NCBI GenBank assembly: GCA_036504215.1
Contig: DASXVO010000005.1
Location: forward strand, 1-64,000
DNA: 64,000 bases
DNA from: Vicinamibacterales bacterium
GTDB lineage: Bacteria; Acidobacteriota; Vicinamibacteria; Vicinamibacterales; Fen-181
Direction: 5' to 3'
In this document: positions 1 through 8,314 of the stretch, piece by piece
How positions within the stretch are numbered: the stretch's first letter is position 1
How the letters are laid out: each line of letters starts with the position of its first letter
The notes under the pieces: model-generated
What the model was told of the DNA's origin: nothing
The model's database searches: none
What the model saw: only the letters and a program-made list of their open reading frames with translations
Translations under genes and position numbers: made by a program

Positions 1-532
1 GCTGGCCTCGCAGTCCGCTTCGGACGGGTTCACGGGCTCGCGCACGACCCTGAACGACGAAGCCAACAAGATCCTCGCGGAAATCGACCGTGAAGCCGGC
101 GTTGCCGGCCTGACGACGTCCACCCAGCAGTTCTCGGTGTATGTCAGCACCAGCTCGACCGCGGCGAACAACACCGTCGGTGGCGCCATCGGCCAGGCCG
201 ACTCGAAGGCTGACGGCCTGAACGTCACGGGCATCTTGCTCGACAGCGTCGCGAACGCCAAGCTGGCGGTCGCGACCGTCAAGAGCGCGGTCGCGATCCT
301 GGGCGGCGTCCAGGCCCAGGTCGGCACGCTCGAGAATCGGCTCCAGTTCGCGGTGGCGCTGAGCCAGTCGCAGGTGGTCAACGTGAAGGCCGCCGAGAGC
401 CGGATCCGCGACGCCAACATCGCGGAAGAGTCGGCCAACATGACCCGCTACAACATCCTGAACCAGAGCGGCATCGCCTCGTTGGCGCAGGCCAACCAGC
501 AGGCGTCTTCGGTTCTGTCGCTGTTGCGGTAA
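1..532 (+). CDS. fliC: flagellin, 5'-truncated by window edge
   Basis: This is the C-terminal part of a flagellin, the filament subunit exported through the flagellar type III apparatus. The frame is open from base 2 and ends in TAA at 532, so the start lies outside the window. The last 60 residues carry the flagellin D1/D0 helix signature (ENRLQFAVALSQSQVVN, then SRIRDANIAEESANMTRYNILNQSG) and end in SLLR. They are almost the same as the end of the next gene, so the two are tandem paralogues. The central region is short, which suggests a filament without large D2/D3 domains. Confidence 0.93.
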   Translation, partial: LASQSASDGFTGSRTTLNDEANKILAEIDREAGVAGLTTSTQQFSVYVSTSSTAANNTVGGAIGQADSKADGLNVTGILLDSVANAKLAVATVKSAVAILGGVQAQVGTLENRLQFAVALSQSQVVNVKAAESRIRDANIAEESANMTRYNILNQSGIASLAQANQQASSVLSLLR

Positions 533-600
533 GCGGGCCGCCTGACCGGGGAGTTTCCCTTCCCGTTCGGCAGCATCGGCGGAGTCGTGAGTTCATCGCC

Positions 601-626
601 GGGGAAGCCGCCGTGGCGGCTTCCCC
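601..626 (+). terminator. perfect hairpin after the first flagellin
   Basis: The arms GGGGAAGCCGCC and GGCGGCTTCCCC are exact reverse complements, so at least 10-11 bp can pair around a small loop. It lies 68 nt after the flagellin stop and before the next gene's promoter. No T-run follows, so it may act as a weak terminator or a 3'-end stabiliser. Confidence 0.6.
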
Positions 627-694
627 ACCTTCCTCCTGGGAAGTGGCAGTTCGTGCCGCCTGAGGGCCGCGGACGCGGGTGTGTGCGTCTGCGC

Positions 695-721
695 TCAAGG
701 TTTGCGCGCCGTGTCCGATTA
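695..721 (+). promoter_or_regulatory. sigma-28 (FliA) type promoter of flagellin
   Basis: TCAAGGTT, an 11-nt spacer and TCCGATTA match the flagellar sigma-28 consensus TAAAGTTT-N11-GCCGATAA with correct spacing. The predicted transcription start is near 728, giving a leader of about 68 nt. The same pattern occurs before cheY and fliL in this window, and fliA is encoded at 17686-18426. Confidence 0.75.
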
Positions 722-735
722 CATACTCGGAACGC

Positions 736-790
736 GGCAGCGACGCTGCCAACGGCCGGCAAGGATGCCGACCGGAAACTTCAAGGAGGA
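736..790 (+). promoter_or_regulatory. flagellin leader with candidate CsrA sites
   Basis: Two hairpins occupy the leader. GGCAGC-GAC-GCTGCC spans 736-750. CGGC-AAGGAT-GCCG spans 757-770 and presents an AGGA loop, the preferred CsrA target. A second AGGA-containing stretch, the Shine-Dalgarno AAGGAGGA at 783-790, lies 12 nt downstream. A hairpin site plus a site on the SD is the arrangement known from the Bacillus hag leader. CsrA and FliW are encoded at 5284-6039. Confidence 0.6.
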
Positions 791-795
791 ATGTC

Positions 796-1596
796 ATGGC
801 TTCGTTCTCTGTTGTCAGCAATATCGCCTCGGCAAACGCCCAGGCCAACCTGTCCATCAACAACGTCGGCTTGCAGCGGTCGCTCAACCGGTTGTCGAGC
901 GGCTTCCGCATCAACTACTCGGGCGACGACGCGGCCGGTTTGGCGGTGGCGAACGGCTATCGATCGGACGTCGCGGTCCTCAACCAGGGGATCCGGAACG
1001 CGAACGACGGTCTCTCGACGCTCCAGATCAAAGACGGCGCGCTCAACAATATCTCGACGTTGCTCGACCGGCTCGCGACCCTGGCATCGCAGTCGGCCTC
1101 CTCGGCATTCAACGGCAGCAGGGACACCCTGAACGCCGAGTTCGTCGCAATCGTCGGTGAGATCGACCGTGAATCGTCGGTGGCCGGCCTCAACACCGTC
1201 CAGCAGTTCTCGGTATTCGTCGGCAGCGGCAGCACCGTGGGTGGCACGATCGGGATGGTGACTTCCGGCGCCACGTCGCTGGCGCTCTCGGGTGTCGGAA
1301 TCGCGACAGACGCGACCGCCAAATCGGCGATTGCGCTGATCTCGTCGGCCGTGTCGATCCTGGGCAGCGTCCAGGGCAGCATCGGAACCCTGGAAAACCG
1401 GCTGCAGTTCGCCGTGGCGCTCGGTCAGTCCCAGGTCGTCAACACGAAGGGCGCCGAGAGCCGGATCCGCGATGCGAACGTCGCCGAGGAATCCGCTAAC
1501 ATGACGCGGTACAACATCTTGAACCAGAGCGGCATCGCGGTACTCGCCCAGGCGAACCAGTCGTCCTCGGCGGTATTGTCCTTGCTGCGCGGCTAA
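796..1596 (+). CDS. fliC: flagellin
   Basis: Filament subunit of 266 aa. The N-terminal D0/D1 helix is clear (SINNVGLQRSLNRLSSGFRINYSGDDAAGLAVAN, residues about 20-55). The C-terminal helix pair ends in VLSLLRG. The middle is only about 100 residues, so outer domains are minimal. ATG 796 is chosen because AAGGAGGA sits 5 nt upstream and the protein then begins MASFSVVSNIASANAQANLSI; longer in-frame starts would run over the promoter. The gene has its own sigma-28 promoter and a likely CsrA-controlled leader. FlaG, FliD and FliS follow on the same strand. Confidence 0.95.
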   Translation: MASFSVVSNIASANAQANLSINNVGLQRSLNRLSSGFRINYSGDDAAGLAVANGYRSDVAVLNQGIRNANDGLSTLQIKDGALNNISTLLDRLATLASQSASSAFNGSRDTLNAEFVAIVGEIDRESSVAGLNTVQQFSVFVGSGSTVGGTIGMVTSGATSLALSGVGIATDATAKSAIALISSAVSILGSVQGSIGTLENRLQFAVALGQSQVVNTKGAESRIRDANVAEESANMTRYNILNQSGIAVLAQANQSSSAVLSLLRG

Positions 1597-1646
1597 GCGG
1601 CGGCGCAGGCGTCGGACCCGCGGACGGGTGACCCGTCGTCACGGTA

Positions 1647-1668
1647 GGGGCACAGCCGGATGTGCCCC
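1647..1668 (+). terminator. hairpin after flagellin
   Basis: GGGGCACA, a 6-nt loop and TGTGCCCC form a perfect 8-bp stem 50 nt after the flagellin stop and 29 nt before flaG. There is no T-run. It could separate highly expressed flagellin mRNA from the filament-cap genes. Confidence 0.55.
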
Positions 1669-1697
1669 GCCCAGGACGGCGGACAAGAGAGGTCTTG

Positions 1698-1946
1698 ATG
1701 GTTGGCGTAGATCTCGCAATCGCCGGAACGGCGGACCTTGGCGACGAGGGGCTGGATCGCCTCGAGCAGCTCCTCTCGGTGCACGACATCAGGGTCTCGT
1801 TCGGCCGGAGCCGGTGGACCGGTCAGCCAATCATCCGCCTCGTAGACGGGCACACGGGCCAGCCGCGGCGTCAGATCCCGCGGCCGGTCGTCAGTGAGCT
1901 GGCCGGTCTTGCCGCCGAACTCGCGCGGCAGGCCAGGCAGCGATAG
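1698..1946 (+). CDS. flaG: FlaG family protein
   Basis: Small protein of 82 aa. The second half resembles the FlaG core, a strand-turn-strand followed by RQIP: VSFGRSRWTGQPIIRLVDGHTGQPRRQIPRPVV (residues about 32-64). FlaG proteins are known to influence filament length, and the gene usually lies next to fliD, as here. ATG 1698 follows AGAGAGG at 1686-1692; an upstream in-frame ATG at 1662 lies inside the hairpin and is unlikely. The gene ends 12 nt before fliD. Confidence 0.7.
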   Translation: MVGVDLAIAGTADLGDEGLDRLEQLLSVHDIRVSFGRSRWTGQPIIRLVDGHTGQPRRQIPRPVVSELAGLAAELARQARQR

Positions 1947-1958
1947 CAGGGAGGAGAC

Positions 1959-3308
1959 ATGGGCACCATCACGATGAGCGGCTTCAACAACATCGACTGG
2001 TCATCGATCCTGAAGGCCGTGATGGCACAGGAGAGCCAGCCGCTGACTGCGATGCAGAAGCAGCGCAGCGCGATGTCGTCGCAGAAGACCGCGTTCACGA
2101 CCCTTGCCACCAAGCTGAGTGCGCTCGAAACGAAAGCCTCGGATCTTTCCAGCGTCAGCTCGTTTGCAGGCCGAAAGGCCACGAGCGCCGATACGACGGT
2201 GCTCGGCGTGAGCGCAACCAGCACCGCGGCGATCGGCATGTACAGCATCGAAGTAAAGTCGCTGGCCCGCGCCCAGGTCACCACGTCGAGTCAGGCCAAT
2301 GCCCGCACCGACATCGTGGCCAACGGCGGCACGCTGCGGATCACCTCGGGCGGCGTCAACACGGACATCGTCCTTGGCACCAGCCCCGTGACGCTCGAAG
2401 GGCTCTCTGCCGCGATCAACTCGACCGCGAACAGCCCGGTGACGGCGTCGATCGTTCAAGCGAATGGCAAGTACCAGCTCGTCCTGACCGGCGCGAGCAC
2501 CGGCAAGGACCATGCCTTCACGGTCGATACGAGCGGTCTCACCGCGGGCTCGACGATCAGCTTCAACGCAACGCCCGTCATGAACGCGACCGACGCCGAC
2601 ATCTTCGTGAACAAGGTCGAGGTGACCAGCGCGAGCAACGCGATCGACGGCGCGATTCCCGGCGTGACGCTGAATCTGCTCAAGGAGACGGCGACGGGCA
2701 GCAGTGTCGGAGTGTCGGTCAGTCAGGACTCCTCGGCGACCAAAGACAAGATCCAGGCCTTCATCACCTCCTACAACGACCTGATTACGTTCTTCGACCA
2801 GCAGGCACAGTCGGCACGAAGCGGCGACACGGGCAGCATCGGACGTGACGCGATGGCGCGCGGTCTCCGATCGACGCTCTCGTCAACGCTGCTCCAGCCC
2901 TTTGCCGTTGGCGGCGTCTTCTCGAATCTCTCGGAGATCGGCATCGAGTTCCAGCGGACGGGCCAGCTCGGGCTCAATGCCACGGTGTTCGACGATGCGA
3001 TGAAGAACCATCAGCCAGACGTCGAGAGGCTGCTGGCAGGGACGACCGGTGTGACCGGCGCCTTCGGGACGATCGGAACCGCGATTGGGCAGTACGTCGA
3101 CGCGGGTGGTCTCGTGCCCGGCGTACAGGACCGTCTCGATTCGCAGATGAAGGCCATGGACGACCGCATGGCCGCCATGGGGGCGCGCCTGGCGATCCGG
3201 CAAGAGTCGTTGCAGCGGGAGTACGCCGCAACCGACCAGTTGATTTCGCAACTGAATGCGAGCGTGAACTCGCTCTCGTCGCTGAACAACGTCTACAAGC
3301 TCTACTAG
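1959..3308 (+). CDS. fliD: flagellar filament cap protein FliD (HAP2)
   Basis: 449 aa, the usual size of FliD, which forms the pentameric cap under which flagellin folds. The N-terminus (NIDWSSILKAVMAQESQPLTAMQKQRSAMSSQKTAF) is the FliD D0/D1 helix, the centre is Ser/Thr/Ala-rich beta structure, and the C-terminal coiled coil runs from about residue 390 (LDSQMKAMDDRMAAMGARLAIRQESLQREYAATDQLISQLN). GGGAGGAG ends 4 nt before the ATG. FliS and a chaperone follow, the normal export partners of flagellin and FliD. Confidence 0.95.
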   Translation: MGTITMSGFNNIDWSSILKAVMAQESQPLTAMQKQRSAMSSQKTAFTTLATKLSALETKASDLSSVSSFAGRKATSADTTVLGVSATSTAAIGMYSIEVKSLARAQVTTSSQANARTDIVANGGTLRITSGGVNTDIVLGTSPVTLEGLSAAINSTANSPVTASIVQANGKYQLVLTGASTGKDHAFTVDTSGLTAGSTISFNATPVMNATDADIFVNKVEVTSASNAIDGAIPGVTLNLLKETATGSSVGVSVSQDSSATKDKIQAFITSYNDLITFFDQQAQSARSGDTGSIGRDAMARGLRSTLSSTLLQPFAVGGVFSNLSEIGIEFQRTGQLGLNATVFDDAMKNHQPDVERLLAGTTGVTGAFGTIGTAIGQYVDAGGLVPGVQDRLDSQMKAMDDRMAAMGARLAIRQESLQREYAATDQLISQLNASVNSLSSLNNVYKLY

Positions 3309-3340
3309 CCAGTAGCGGTTCGTCTCGGAGGAACGCAGGC

Positions 3341-3739
3341 ATGCAGACAGCGATGGCACGGGCCGCCCAGGCCTATTACCAGACCCAGGTCCAGTCCCAG
3401 TCACCGCTGGAGCTGGTCGTGATGCTGTACGACGGGGCGCTGCGCTTCATGCGCTTGGCTGCTGACGGTACGCGAAGACGGGACCTCGTGGTCAAGCGCG
3501 ACGGCATGTCACGCGCGATGGCCATCCTCGCCGAGCTTCAGAACACGCTGAATGTGGAAAACGGCGGCGAGATTGCCCGATCCCTCGACGGTCTGTATGC
3601 CTACATCACGAGCCGCCTGATCGAGGCGAACATCAAGCAGGATCCGGCGCCGATCGAGGAGTCAATCCGTCTGCTCACGCCCCTGCGGGACGCCTGGGCC
3701 CAGATTGCCGCAAACCCCGGTCAGCCGGTGACGAAGTGA
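3341..3739 (+). CDS. fliS: flagellin export chaperone FliS
   Basis: 132 aa, the normal FliS length. FliS binds the flagellin C-terminus in the cytoplasm and prevents premature polymerisation. Recognisable parts are the N-terminal AAQAYYQTQVQSQSPLELVVMLYDGALRFMRLA helix pair and the C-terminal LTPLRDAWAQIA. GGAGGA lies at 3327-3332. The stop overlaps the next start in a GTGA arrangement, so translation is probably coupled. Confidence 0.93.
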   Translation: MQTAMARAAQAYYQTQVQSQSPLELVVMLYDGALRFMRLAADGTRRRDLVVKRDGMSRAMAILAELQNTLNVENGGEIARSLDGLYAYITSRLIEANIKQDPAPIEESIRLLTPLRDAWAQIAANPGQPVTK

Positions 3740-4218
3740 GCGCTGCGACGACCACCGAGCTCGAGAACGCGCTGTCGGAGTACGGCGCCGGCCTGGAAGC
3801 GGAAGTGGCGCTGTTGCAGCACCTGCAGCGTCTGGCGCGCGAACAACGCGAAGCCGGTCTTTGCAACGACGTCGGCCGTCTGACCGACTGCAGCGACCAT
3901 CGTACCCGCATCATGGCGGGTCTCCTTGAAATCGAAGAACAGATCCGACCGATGCGGCGTCTGATCCTCGACAATCTGCCGGCCGCGCGCTCCCTCCCCG
4001 GATTCGCCGACGTCTCCCTGCAGCATCGAGCCGCCAGCAACCACGTGACCGCCATCCTCGGATCCGATCAGGAGACGCTGGCCGCGCTACACGCGATCGA
4101 CGACCAACGGCGGACGGCCGCGCAACTCCTGGAGAGCGGCGAGAACACGCTGGCTGCGTATCGCCGTGTCATCGCTCCTCACTCCTCGAACGCCGGCCTG
4201 GTCAACGAACGCGGCTGA
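3736..4218 (+). CDS. FliT/FlgN-like flagellar chaperone
   Basis: A helical protein of 160 aa rich in Leu, Glu, Arg and Ala, without TM segments. It starts with GTG at 3736, overlapping the fliS stop by 4 nt. Its position after fliD-fliS and its helical heptad pattern fit the FliT/FlgN class of export chaperones. FliT, which binds FliD, is most likely because a separate flgN-like gene sits beside flgK at 8314-8673. The family call rests on context; sequence conservation is weak. Confidence 0.6.
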   Translation: MSAATTTELENALSEYGAGLEAEVALLQHLQRLAREQREAGLCNDVGRLTDCSDHRTRIMAGLLEIEEQIRPMRRLILDNLPAARSLPGFADVSLQHRAASNHVTAILGSDQETLAALHAIDDQRRTAAQLLESGENTLAAYRRVIAPHSSNAGLVNERG

Positions 4219-4292
4219 CGCCCTCATCGACTCCAATTGACTGCAGCAGACAGACGCGCCTGCCGGCGGAGTGCCGGAGGATTGAGGCGCTG

Positions 4293-5270
4293 TCAGCCCC
4301 TGGCGGCCGCAACTTGAGACGCGGTCTGGAACGAGCGGCGGGACAGGGCCGGTCGGCTGGCGAAGAAGAAGGACGCGGTCTCTGAAAATCCGAGCTTGGC
4401 GTAGAGCTGACGCGCCGGGCCGTTTCGATCGGACACAATCAGCGTCAGCCGCAGATAGCCCATGGCGCGAACGGTGTCCGCCACGCTGCCGAGAAGTTCA
4501 CGCGCAAGACCTGCCCGCCGAATCGATGGGTCGACGACGATCTGGGCGATGTGCGCCGTCTCGGGAGCCACGGCCGTGGTAATGACGGCACCCACTACCT
4601 GCCGCGACTCACGCCGCTCGATTGCGAAGCTCGCCTGTGGCAGATAGCTCCCGCAGGCTGGCGTGGCGAGCAACTGGCCCAGATAGTGGGCCCACTGATC
4701 GAGCCGTCCGTCCGGAGCGAAGCACCGTGCCTCAGCCAGGCCGGCGTACGATCGGGCTGTCAGCCTGACAACGTCGGCCGGATCGACATCCATGAGAGGC
4801 TGGAGGCGGAATTCGGGGCCGAGACCACCAGGCGACAGGGCCCCGGACGCGGCAACGAGCGGAGAGGACAGGTAGGGATGACGCTCCACGACGAACCGCT
4901 GTCGTTCGAACGCCGATAGCAGCGACGGCGAGATCGGGAACAGGAAAGAGCTCAGCGACCGCGCGAACCTGGCTTCCGGAGACTGCATCACCCGGTCGAG
5001 AAGTTCGCGCAGCCGGGCGGCGCTGTCGGCCACGAGCGTTCCGAGTTGCAGGGTGCCTTCGTGGACGACGAAGTACGTCCAGCCCACGGCCCGGCCCTCG
5101 GTGTTCCGGACCACGAGGCCGGGGAGGCGTCCGGCCCGACGCGCCTCTTCGACGATGACGCACGACGGCGCCAGGTCCCACGAGAGCTGAGTTCGATAGC
5201 GCTCGCACTCGGCCTCATAGAGCCGCTCGAACTCCGCAGCGTCCGTGTCGCGCCAATCCTCGAAGATCAT
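4293..5270 (-). CDS. GNAT family N-acetyltransferase
   Basis: 325 aa. The C-terminal third carries a GNAT acetyl-CoA fold: strand IAQIVVDPSIRRAGLARELL with the RRAGLA pyrophosphate-binding loop (about residues 238-262), then LTLIVSDRNGPARQLYAKLGFSETASFF, the motif B region. The N-terminal 150 residues look like a second, degenerate GNAT half. ATG 5270 starts MIFEDWRDTDAAEFERLYEAE; longer reading would run into csrA. The stop of csrA is 14 nt upstream, so it is probably the last gene of the flagellar operon. The substrate is unknown; protein or glycan modification of flagellar parts is a guess from context. Confidence 0.75.
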   Translation of the reverse strand: MIFEDWRDTDAAEFERLYEAECERYRTQLSWDLAPSCVIVEEARRAGRLPGLVVRNTEGRAVGWTYFVVHEGTLQLGTLVADSAARLRELLDRVMQSPEARFARSLSSFLFPISPSLLSAFERQRFVVERHPYLSSPLVAASGALSPGGLGPEFRLQPLMDVDPADVVRLTARSYAGLAEARCFAPDGRLDQWAHYLGQLLATPACGSYLPQASFAIERRESRQVVGAVITTAVAPETAHIAQIVVDPSIRRAGLARELLGSVADTVRAMGYLRLTLIVSDRNGPARQLYAKLGFSETASFFFASRPALSRRSFQTASQVAAARG

Positions 5271-5283
5271 GGCGGTTCGGTTG

Positions 5284-5553
5284 TCAGCCGCGGGTGGGTG
5301 CGGAGGGTGGCGGCTGCGTCTGGCCGGCAAATCGCCGCAACCGCTCCACCAGGATGTGCGCGGCCGTGGCGGTGCCAGCCGCCGTCCGGTTCTCCTCGCA
5401 GATCTGGTCGTAGATCTCGCGGCGATGCACGGCGACCGCCGGCGGCGCCGTGACCCCGATCCGGACGCCTTCCCGACCGACGCGAAGGACGCGGATCTCG
5501 ATGCCATCACCAATCATGATGGCTTCGTTGCGCTTGCGTGTGAAAACGAGCAC
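5284..5553 (-). CDS. csrA: carbon storage regulator CsrA
   Basis: CsrA is an RNA-binding dimer that blocks ribosome access at GGA motifs. The first 55 residues match the family closely: MLVFTRKRNEAIMIGDGIEIRVLRVGREGVRIGVTAPPAVAVHRREIYDQI. Residues about 60-89 are a C-terminal extension rich in Ala, Arg and Pro, as in other flagellar CsrA proteins antagonised by FliW. It lies 15 nt after fliW, and a candidate target is the flagellin leader at 736-790. Confidence 0.95.
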   Translation of the reverse strand: MLVFTRKRNEAIMIGDGIEIRVLRVGREGVRIGVTAPPAVAVHRREIYDQICEENRTAAGTATAAHILVERLRRFAGQTQPPPSAPTRG

Positions 5554-5568
5554 CGCACCTCTCCCCGG

Positions 5569-6000
5569 TTATTCGACCGTCAGCGGGTAGCGCAACGGAT
5601 ACAGACTGTTGCTGGGGACGACCTGGAACCCTGCCATCCGGCTCGGGTTGACGACCACCGGCGCGCGGAGATTCACGGTCGCCTCTCCGCTCTCGTCCAC
5701 CGCCACGAGGGCGAGCCACAAGAGCAGGGTCTTGTCGTCGGCGCCCAGCCGGAGCAGATCGCTAGGCCCCAGGACGCATCGGTACTTCGGCAGAACGAGC
5801 CGAGGATCGATGGCGAGAAACGTCGCCGCCGGACCGTCTACGGCGTGCAGGCACTGCAGCGGCGCCATGGTCATCGACGAGAGCACCACGAACCGATGAC
5901 AGTGCTCGAATCCGGGAAGGCCGTCTGGAAAGTTGAGGATGTCTCGCGGGTCGGCATCGAAGTCGCCAAACCGCGTCTGAACCCTGATGCGTCCGTCCAT
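5569..6000 (-). CDS. fliW: flagellar assembly factor FliW
   Basis: FliW binds CsrA and flagellin in competition and so couples flagellin translation to secretion. Recognisable FliW features are TRFGDFDADPRDILNFPDGLPGFEHCHRFVVL at the N-terminus and VVVNPSRMAGFQVVPSNSLYPLRYPL at the C-terminus. I chose ATG 6000 (143 aa), because GAGGAACA lies just upstream and the protein then starts MDGRIRVQTRFG. An in-frame ATG at 6039 would add 13 residues and overlap flgL by 4 nt (ATGA-type), so it is a real alternative. Confidence 0.92.
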   Translation of the reverse strand: MDGRIRVQTRFGDFDADPRDILNFPDGLPGFEHCHRFVVLSSMTMAPLQCLHAVDGPAATFLAIDPRLVLPKYRCVLGPSDLLRLGADDKTLLLWLALVAVDESGEATVNLRAPVVVNPSRMAGFQVVPSNSLYPLRYPLTVE

Positions 6001-6035
6001 CGGCTGTTCCTCTTCGTCCAAGCGCTCTGGGTAGG

Positions 6036-6932
6036 TCATTTGAGGTAGTCCAGCAACGAAAGTCGTGTCCGTGTTGAGACGGCGCCGAGGGCCGCCTGGT
6101 ACGTCGTGTTGGCCTGCTGCATGCCCGTAATGGCTTCGGCCATGTTCGCGTCCTGCTCCTTCGACAACCGGGCCTGGCTGGAGAGCTTCATCTCATTGAG
6201 ACGCCTCCGCTGATCGTCGAGTCCGTTCAGGGCCGCACCGACACCGCTCTGCACCCTGGTGAACTCGTTGAAGGCCTGCTCCAGGCTCGCCAAGCCGTTC
6301 GCCATCCCGGCTTGATCGCCCGTGCGAACGGCGGCGATGAGCGTCTGCAGGTTCGCGAACAGGCCCGGGCCACCCGCTGCCAGGTCGAGGCTTCCACCGT
6401 CGAACGTCACCTGAATGGCCTTGTTCTTGTCGATGTCCACCGAGATCGGCGAATTGTTCCCGCTGTAGCCCGAGATCGAGCCGCCGGCAAGCCGGGCGAA
6501 CGGAGGCGTCAAGCTCGCGGATCCGGAAAACAGGTACGTGCCGCGAAATGTCGTGTTCAAGTCGTCGAAGATCGCGTCGCGCAGCCCTTCGAGCTGCTGC
6601 GCCGTTGCCTCACGCTGCTGGGTCGTCTGGGTCGTGCCCTGGCCAGCCACAGCCGCCGAACGCGCGGTCGTGACCTGCGAGATGAGGTCCGACATCACCG
6701 TGTCGACGACGGTGAGACGCGAGGTGACCGAATCGGCCGAACGGACGTACTGATCCACGGTCGCAATCTCGCCGCGCCCGCGAACCACCGCTGCCATCGC
6801 CGAGGGGTCGTCGCTTGGCTGCAACAGCCGTTTTCCCGACGAGACCTGACGCTGGTACCGCTGCAATTCGGCTTGCGCGCGTTCGAGATCCGCGAGCGCG
6901 GCAGCGTCGCCAGAACCAAATGTGATGCGCAT
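6036..6932 (-). CDS. flgL: flagellar hook-associated protein FlgL (HAP3)
   Basis: 298 aa; FlgL forms the junction between hook and filament. The N-terminus RITFGSGDAAALADLERAQAELQRYQRQVSSGKRLLQPSDDPSAMAAVV is typical for FlgL, and the C-terminal D0 helix ends AALGAVSTRTRLSLLDYLK. The frame is open far upstream through flgK, but ATG 6932 begins the conserved MRITFG and lies 2 nt after the flgK stop, so it is the true start. Confidence 0.95.
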   Translation of the reverse strand: MRITFGSGDAAALADLERAQAELQRYQRQVSSGKRLLQPSDDPSAMAAVVRGRGEIATVDQYVRSADSVTSRLTVVDTVMSDLISQVTTARSAAVAGQGTTQTTQQREATAQQLEGLRDAIFDDLNTTFRGTYLFSGSASLTPPFARLAGGSISGYSGNNSPISVDIDKNKAIQVTFDGGSLDLAAGGPGLFANLQTLIAAVRTGDQAGMANGLASLEQAFNEFTRVQSGVGAALNGLDDQRRRLNEMKLSSQARLSKEQDANMAEAITGMQQANTTYQAALGAVSTRTRLSLLDYLK

Positions 6933-6934
6933 GA

Positions 6935-8314
6935 TCAGTGCCCCACCATCGCCATCAGTGTGTCGAGCGCCTGGTTGATTGTCGTGAAGAACTTCGCGTT
7001 CGCCTCGTACGCCCGCTGGAACTTCAACATCGTCATCGCTTCCTGGTCGAGCGAGACGCCGGATACGGCGCCCCTGAGCGCGTCGATCTGGGTGACGATC
7101 TCCGCTCGGTTCTTCTGTTCGGCCCGTGCGGTCGCGGTATCCTGCCCGATTCGATACGTGAGCTCGGCCCAGCCATCGTTGAAGGTCCCGGCCCCGCCGT
7201 TCAGGACCTTCTTGTCGCCGAGCGCGGCGAGGATTCGGGCGTTCCCGTTGTCGCCGACAGCCGCCGTGGCTGCGGCCGCGACCAGCCGGGGATCGGCGGC
7301 CAGTGCCGGGTTCACGGTAATCGCCGCAGCCGCACCCGTCTGCGCGGCAAGGGGCGTGAAGAAGTTGGCCGCCGGGTTGCCGTTCAGGTCGCGCCCGGCC
7401 GTGTGCTGGGTGTTCACTTCCCGGACGAGGGTGTAGGCCATCGAGTCGAGGCTGTCGATGTAGCCGGGGATTACGACGTCGCGAGCGTGCAACATGCCGC
7501 CCAGCTGGCCGCCAGTAATCTCGCCCGTCACGGACACACCGCCGGTCTGCAGGTCCGCAAACCCATCGCTGTTGGTCACGACATCGAGCTTGTAGGCGTT
7601 CGTGCCAATGACGAGCGCGCGGCCGTTCGCGAACGACACGTCCACGCCGCCGCTCTTGTTGTCGAGCACGTTGACATCGACGAGCTGCGACAACTGCTTG
7701 ATGTTCTCCGACAGGTCGTCGCTCAGGCTGAGCGTCATCGAGGACGACCCGCCGCCGCGGCCGATCGAGTCGTTCAGGGCCGCAATCCGCTGAACCAGGC
7801 CGTTGACGGTATCCGCAATCCCTTTGACCCTGTTGTCGGCGTCCAGCCGCGCAGCCGTGAACCGCTCCGACATGCCGTTGAAGGCGCTTGCGAGCGACTG
7901 GCCCTGGAGGATCACTCCCTGCCGCATGGTGGAGGACGTCGGATCCTCGGACAGACTGGCCCACGAATTGACGAACGCGGTGAACTTGCCGTCAATCGAC
8001 TCGCCCGGCGCTCCGAGCGCGGCTTCGACAACGCTGAGCGCATCGGCCAGTGCCGACTCACGACCCTCTGCCGGGCGTTCGAGGCGCACGCGCCGCTCGA
8101 GCAACGCATCGCGGGTCGACCGGATGCCCACGACGTCCACGCCGCCTCCGGCGCTCAGTCGATCCGTCGGGGGAACCGAGGCGAGGTCGAGTTGACGTCG
8201 GGCGTAGCCCGGCGTGTTGATATTGGCGATGTTCTGACCGACGACGTCCAGGCCGAGTCGCTGCGCGTCGAGCGCCCGGGACGCCATCGTCAGGCTGCTG
8301 AACAAATCCGACAT
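6935..8314 (-). CDS. flgK: flagellar hook-associated protein FlgK (HAP1)
   Basis: 459 aa, in the usual range for FlgK, the first hook-filament junction protein. The N-terminus SDLFSSLTMASRALDAQRLGLDVVGQNIANINTPGYARRQ contains the rod/hook-family ANxNTxGY motif. The C-terminus SGVSLDQEAMTMLKFQRAYEANAKFFTTINQALDTLMAMV is the D0 helix. The start overlaps the stop of the chaperone gene upstream by one base (TGATG type on the coding strand). Confidence 0.97.
   Translation of the reverse strand: MSDLFSSLTMASRALDAQRLGLDVVGQNIANINTPGYARRQLDLASVPPTDRLSAGGGVDVVGIRSTRDALLERRVRLERPAEGRESALADALSVVEAALGAPGESIDGKFTAFVNSWASLSEDPTSSTMRQGVILQGQSLASAFNGMSERFTAARLDADNRVKGIADTVNGLVQRIAALNDSIGRGGGSSSMTLSLSDDLSENIKQLSQLVDVNVLDNKSGGVDVSFANGRALVIGTNAYKLDVVTNSDGFADLQTGGVSVTGEITGGQLGGMLHARDVVIPGYIDSLDSMAYTLVREVNTQHTAGRDLNGNPAANFFTPLAAQTGAAAAITVNPALAADPRLVAAAATAAVGDNGNARILAALGDKKVLNGGAGTFNDGWAELTYRIGQDTATARAEQKNRAEIVTQIDALRGAVSGVSLDQEAMTMLKFQRAYEANAKFFTTINQALDTLMAMVGH

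Noticed and set aside
656-673. TGGCAG-type sequence before flagellin as sigma-54 promoter
   Set aside because: The GG and GC elements are not 10 nt apart, while the sigma-28 site at 695 fits fully.
6036-7964. Long open frame that would fuse FlgL with a 344-residue N-terminal part
   Set aside because: The extra part is an out-of-frame translation of flgK (Arg/Gly/Asp-rich, no family features). FlgL has its own ATG at 6932 right after the flgK stop.
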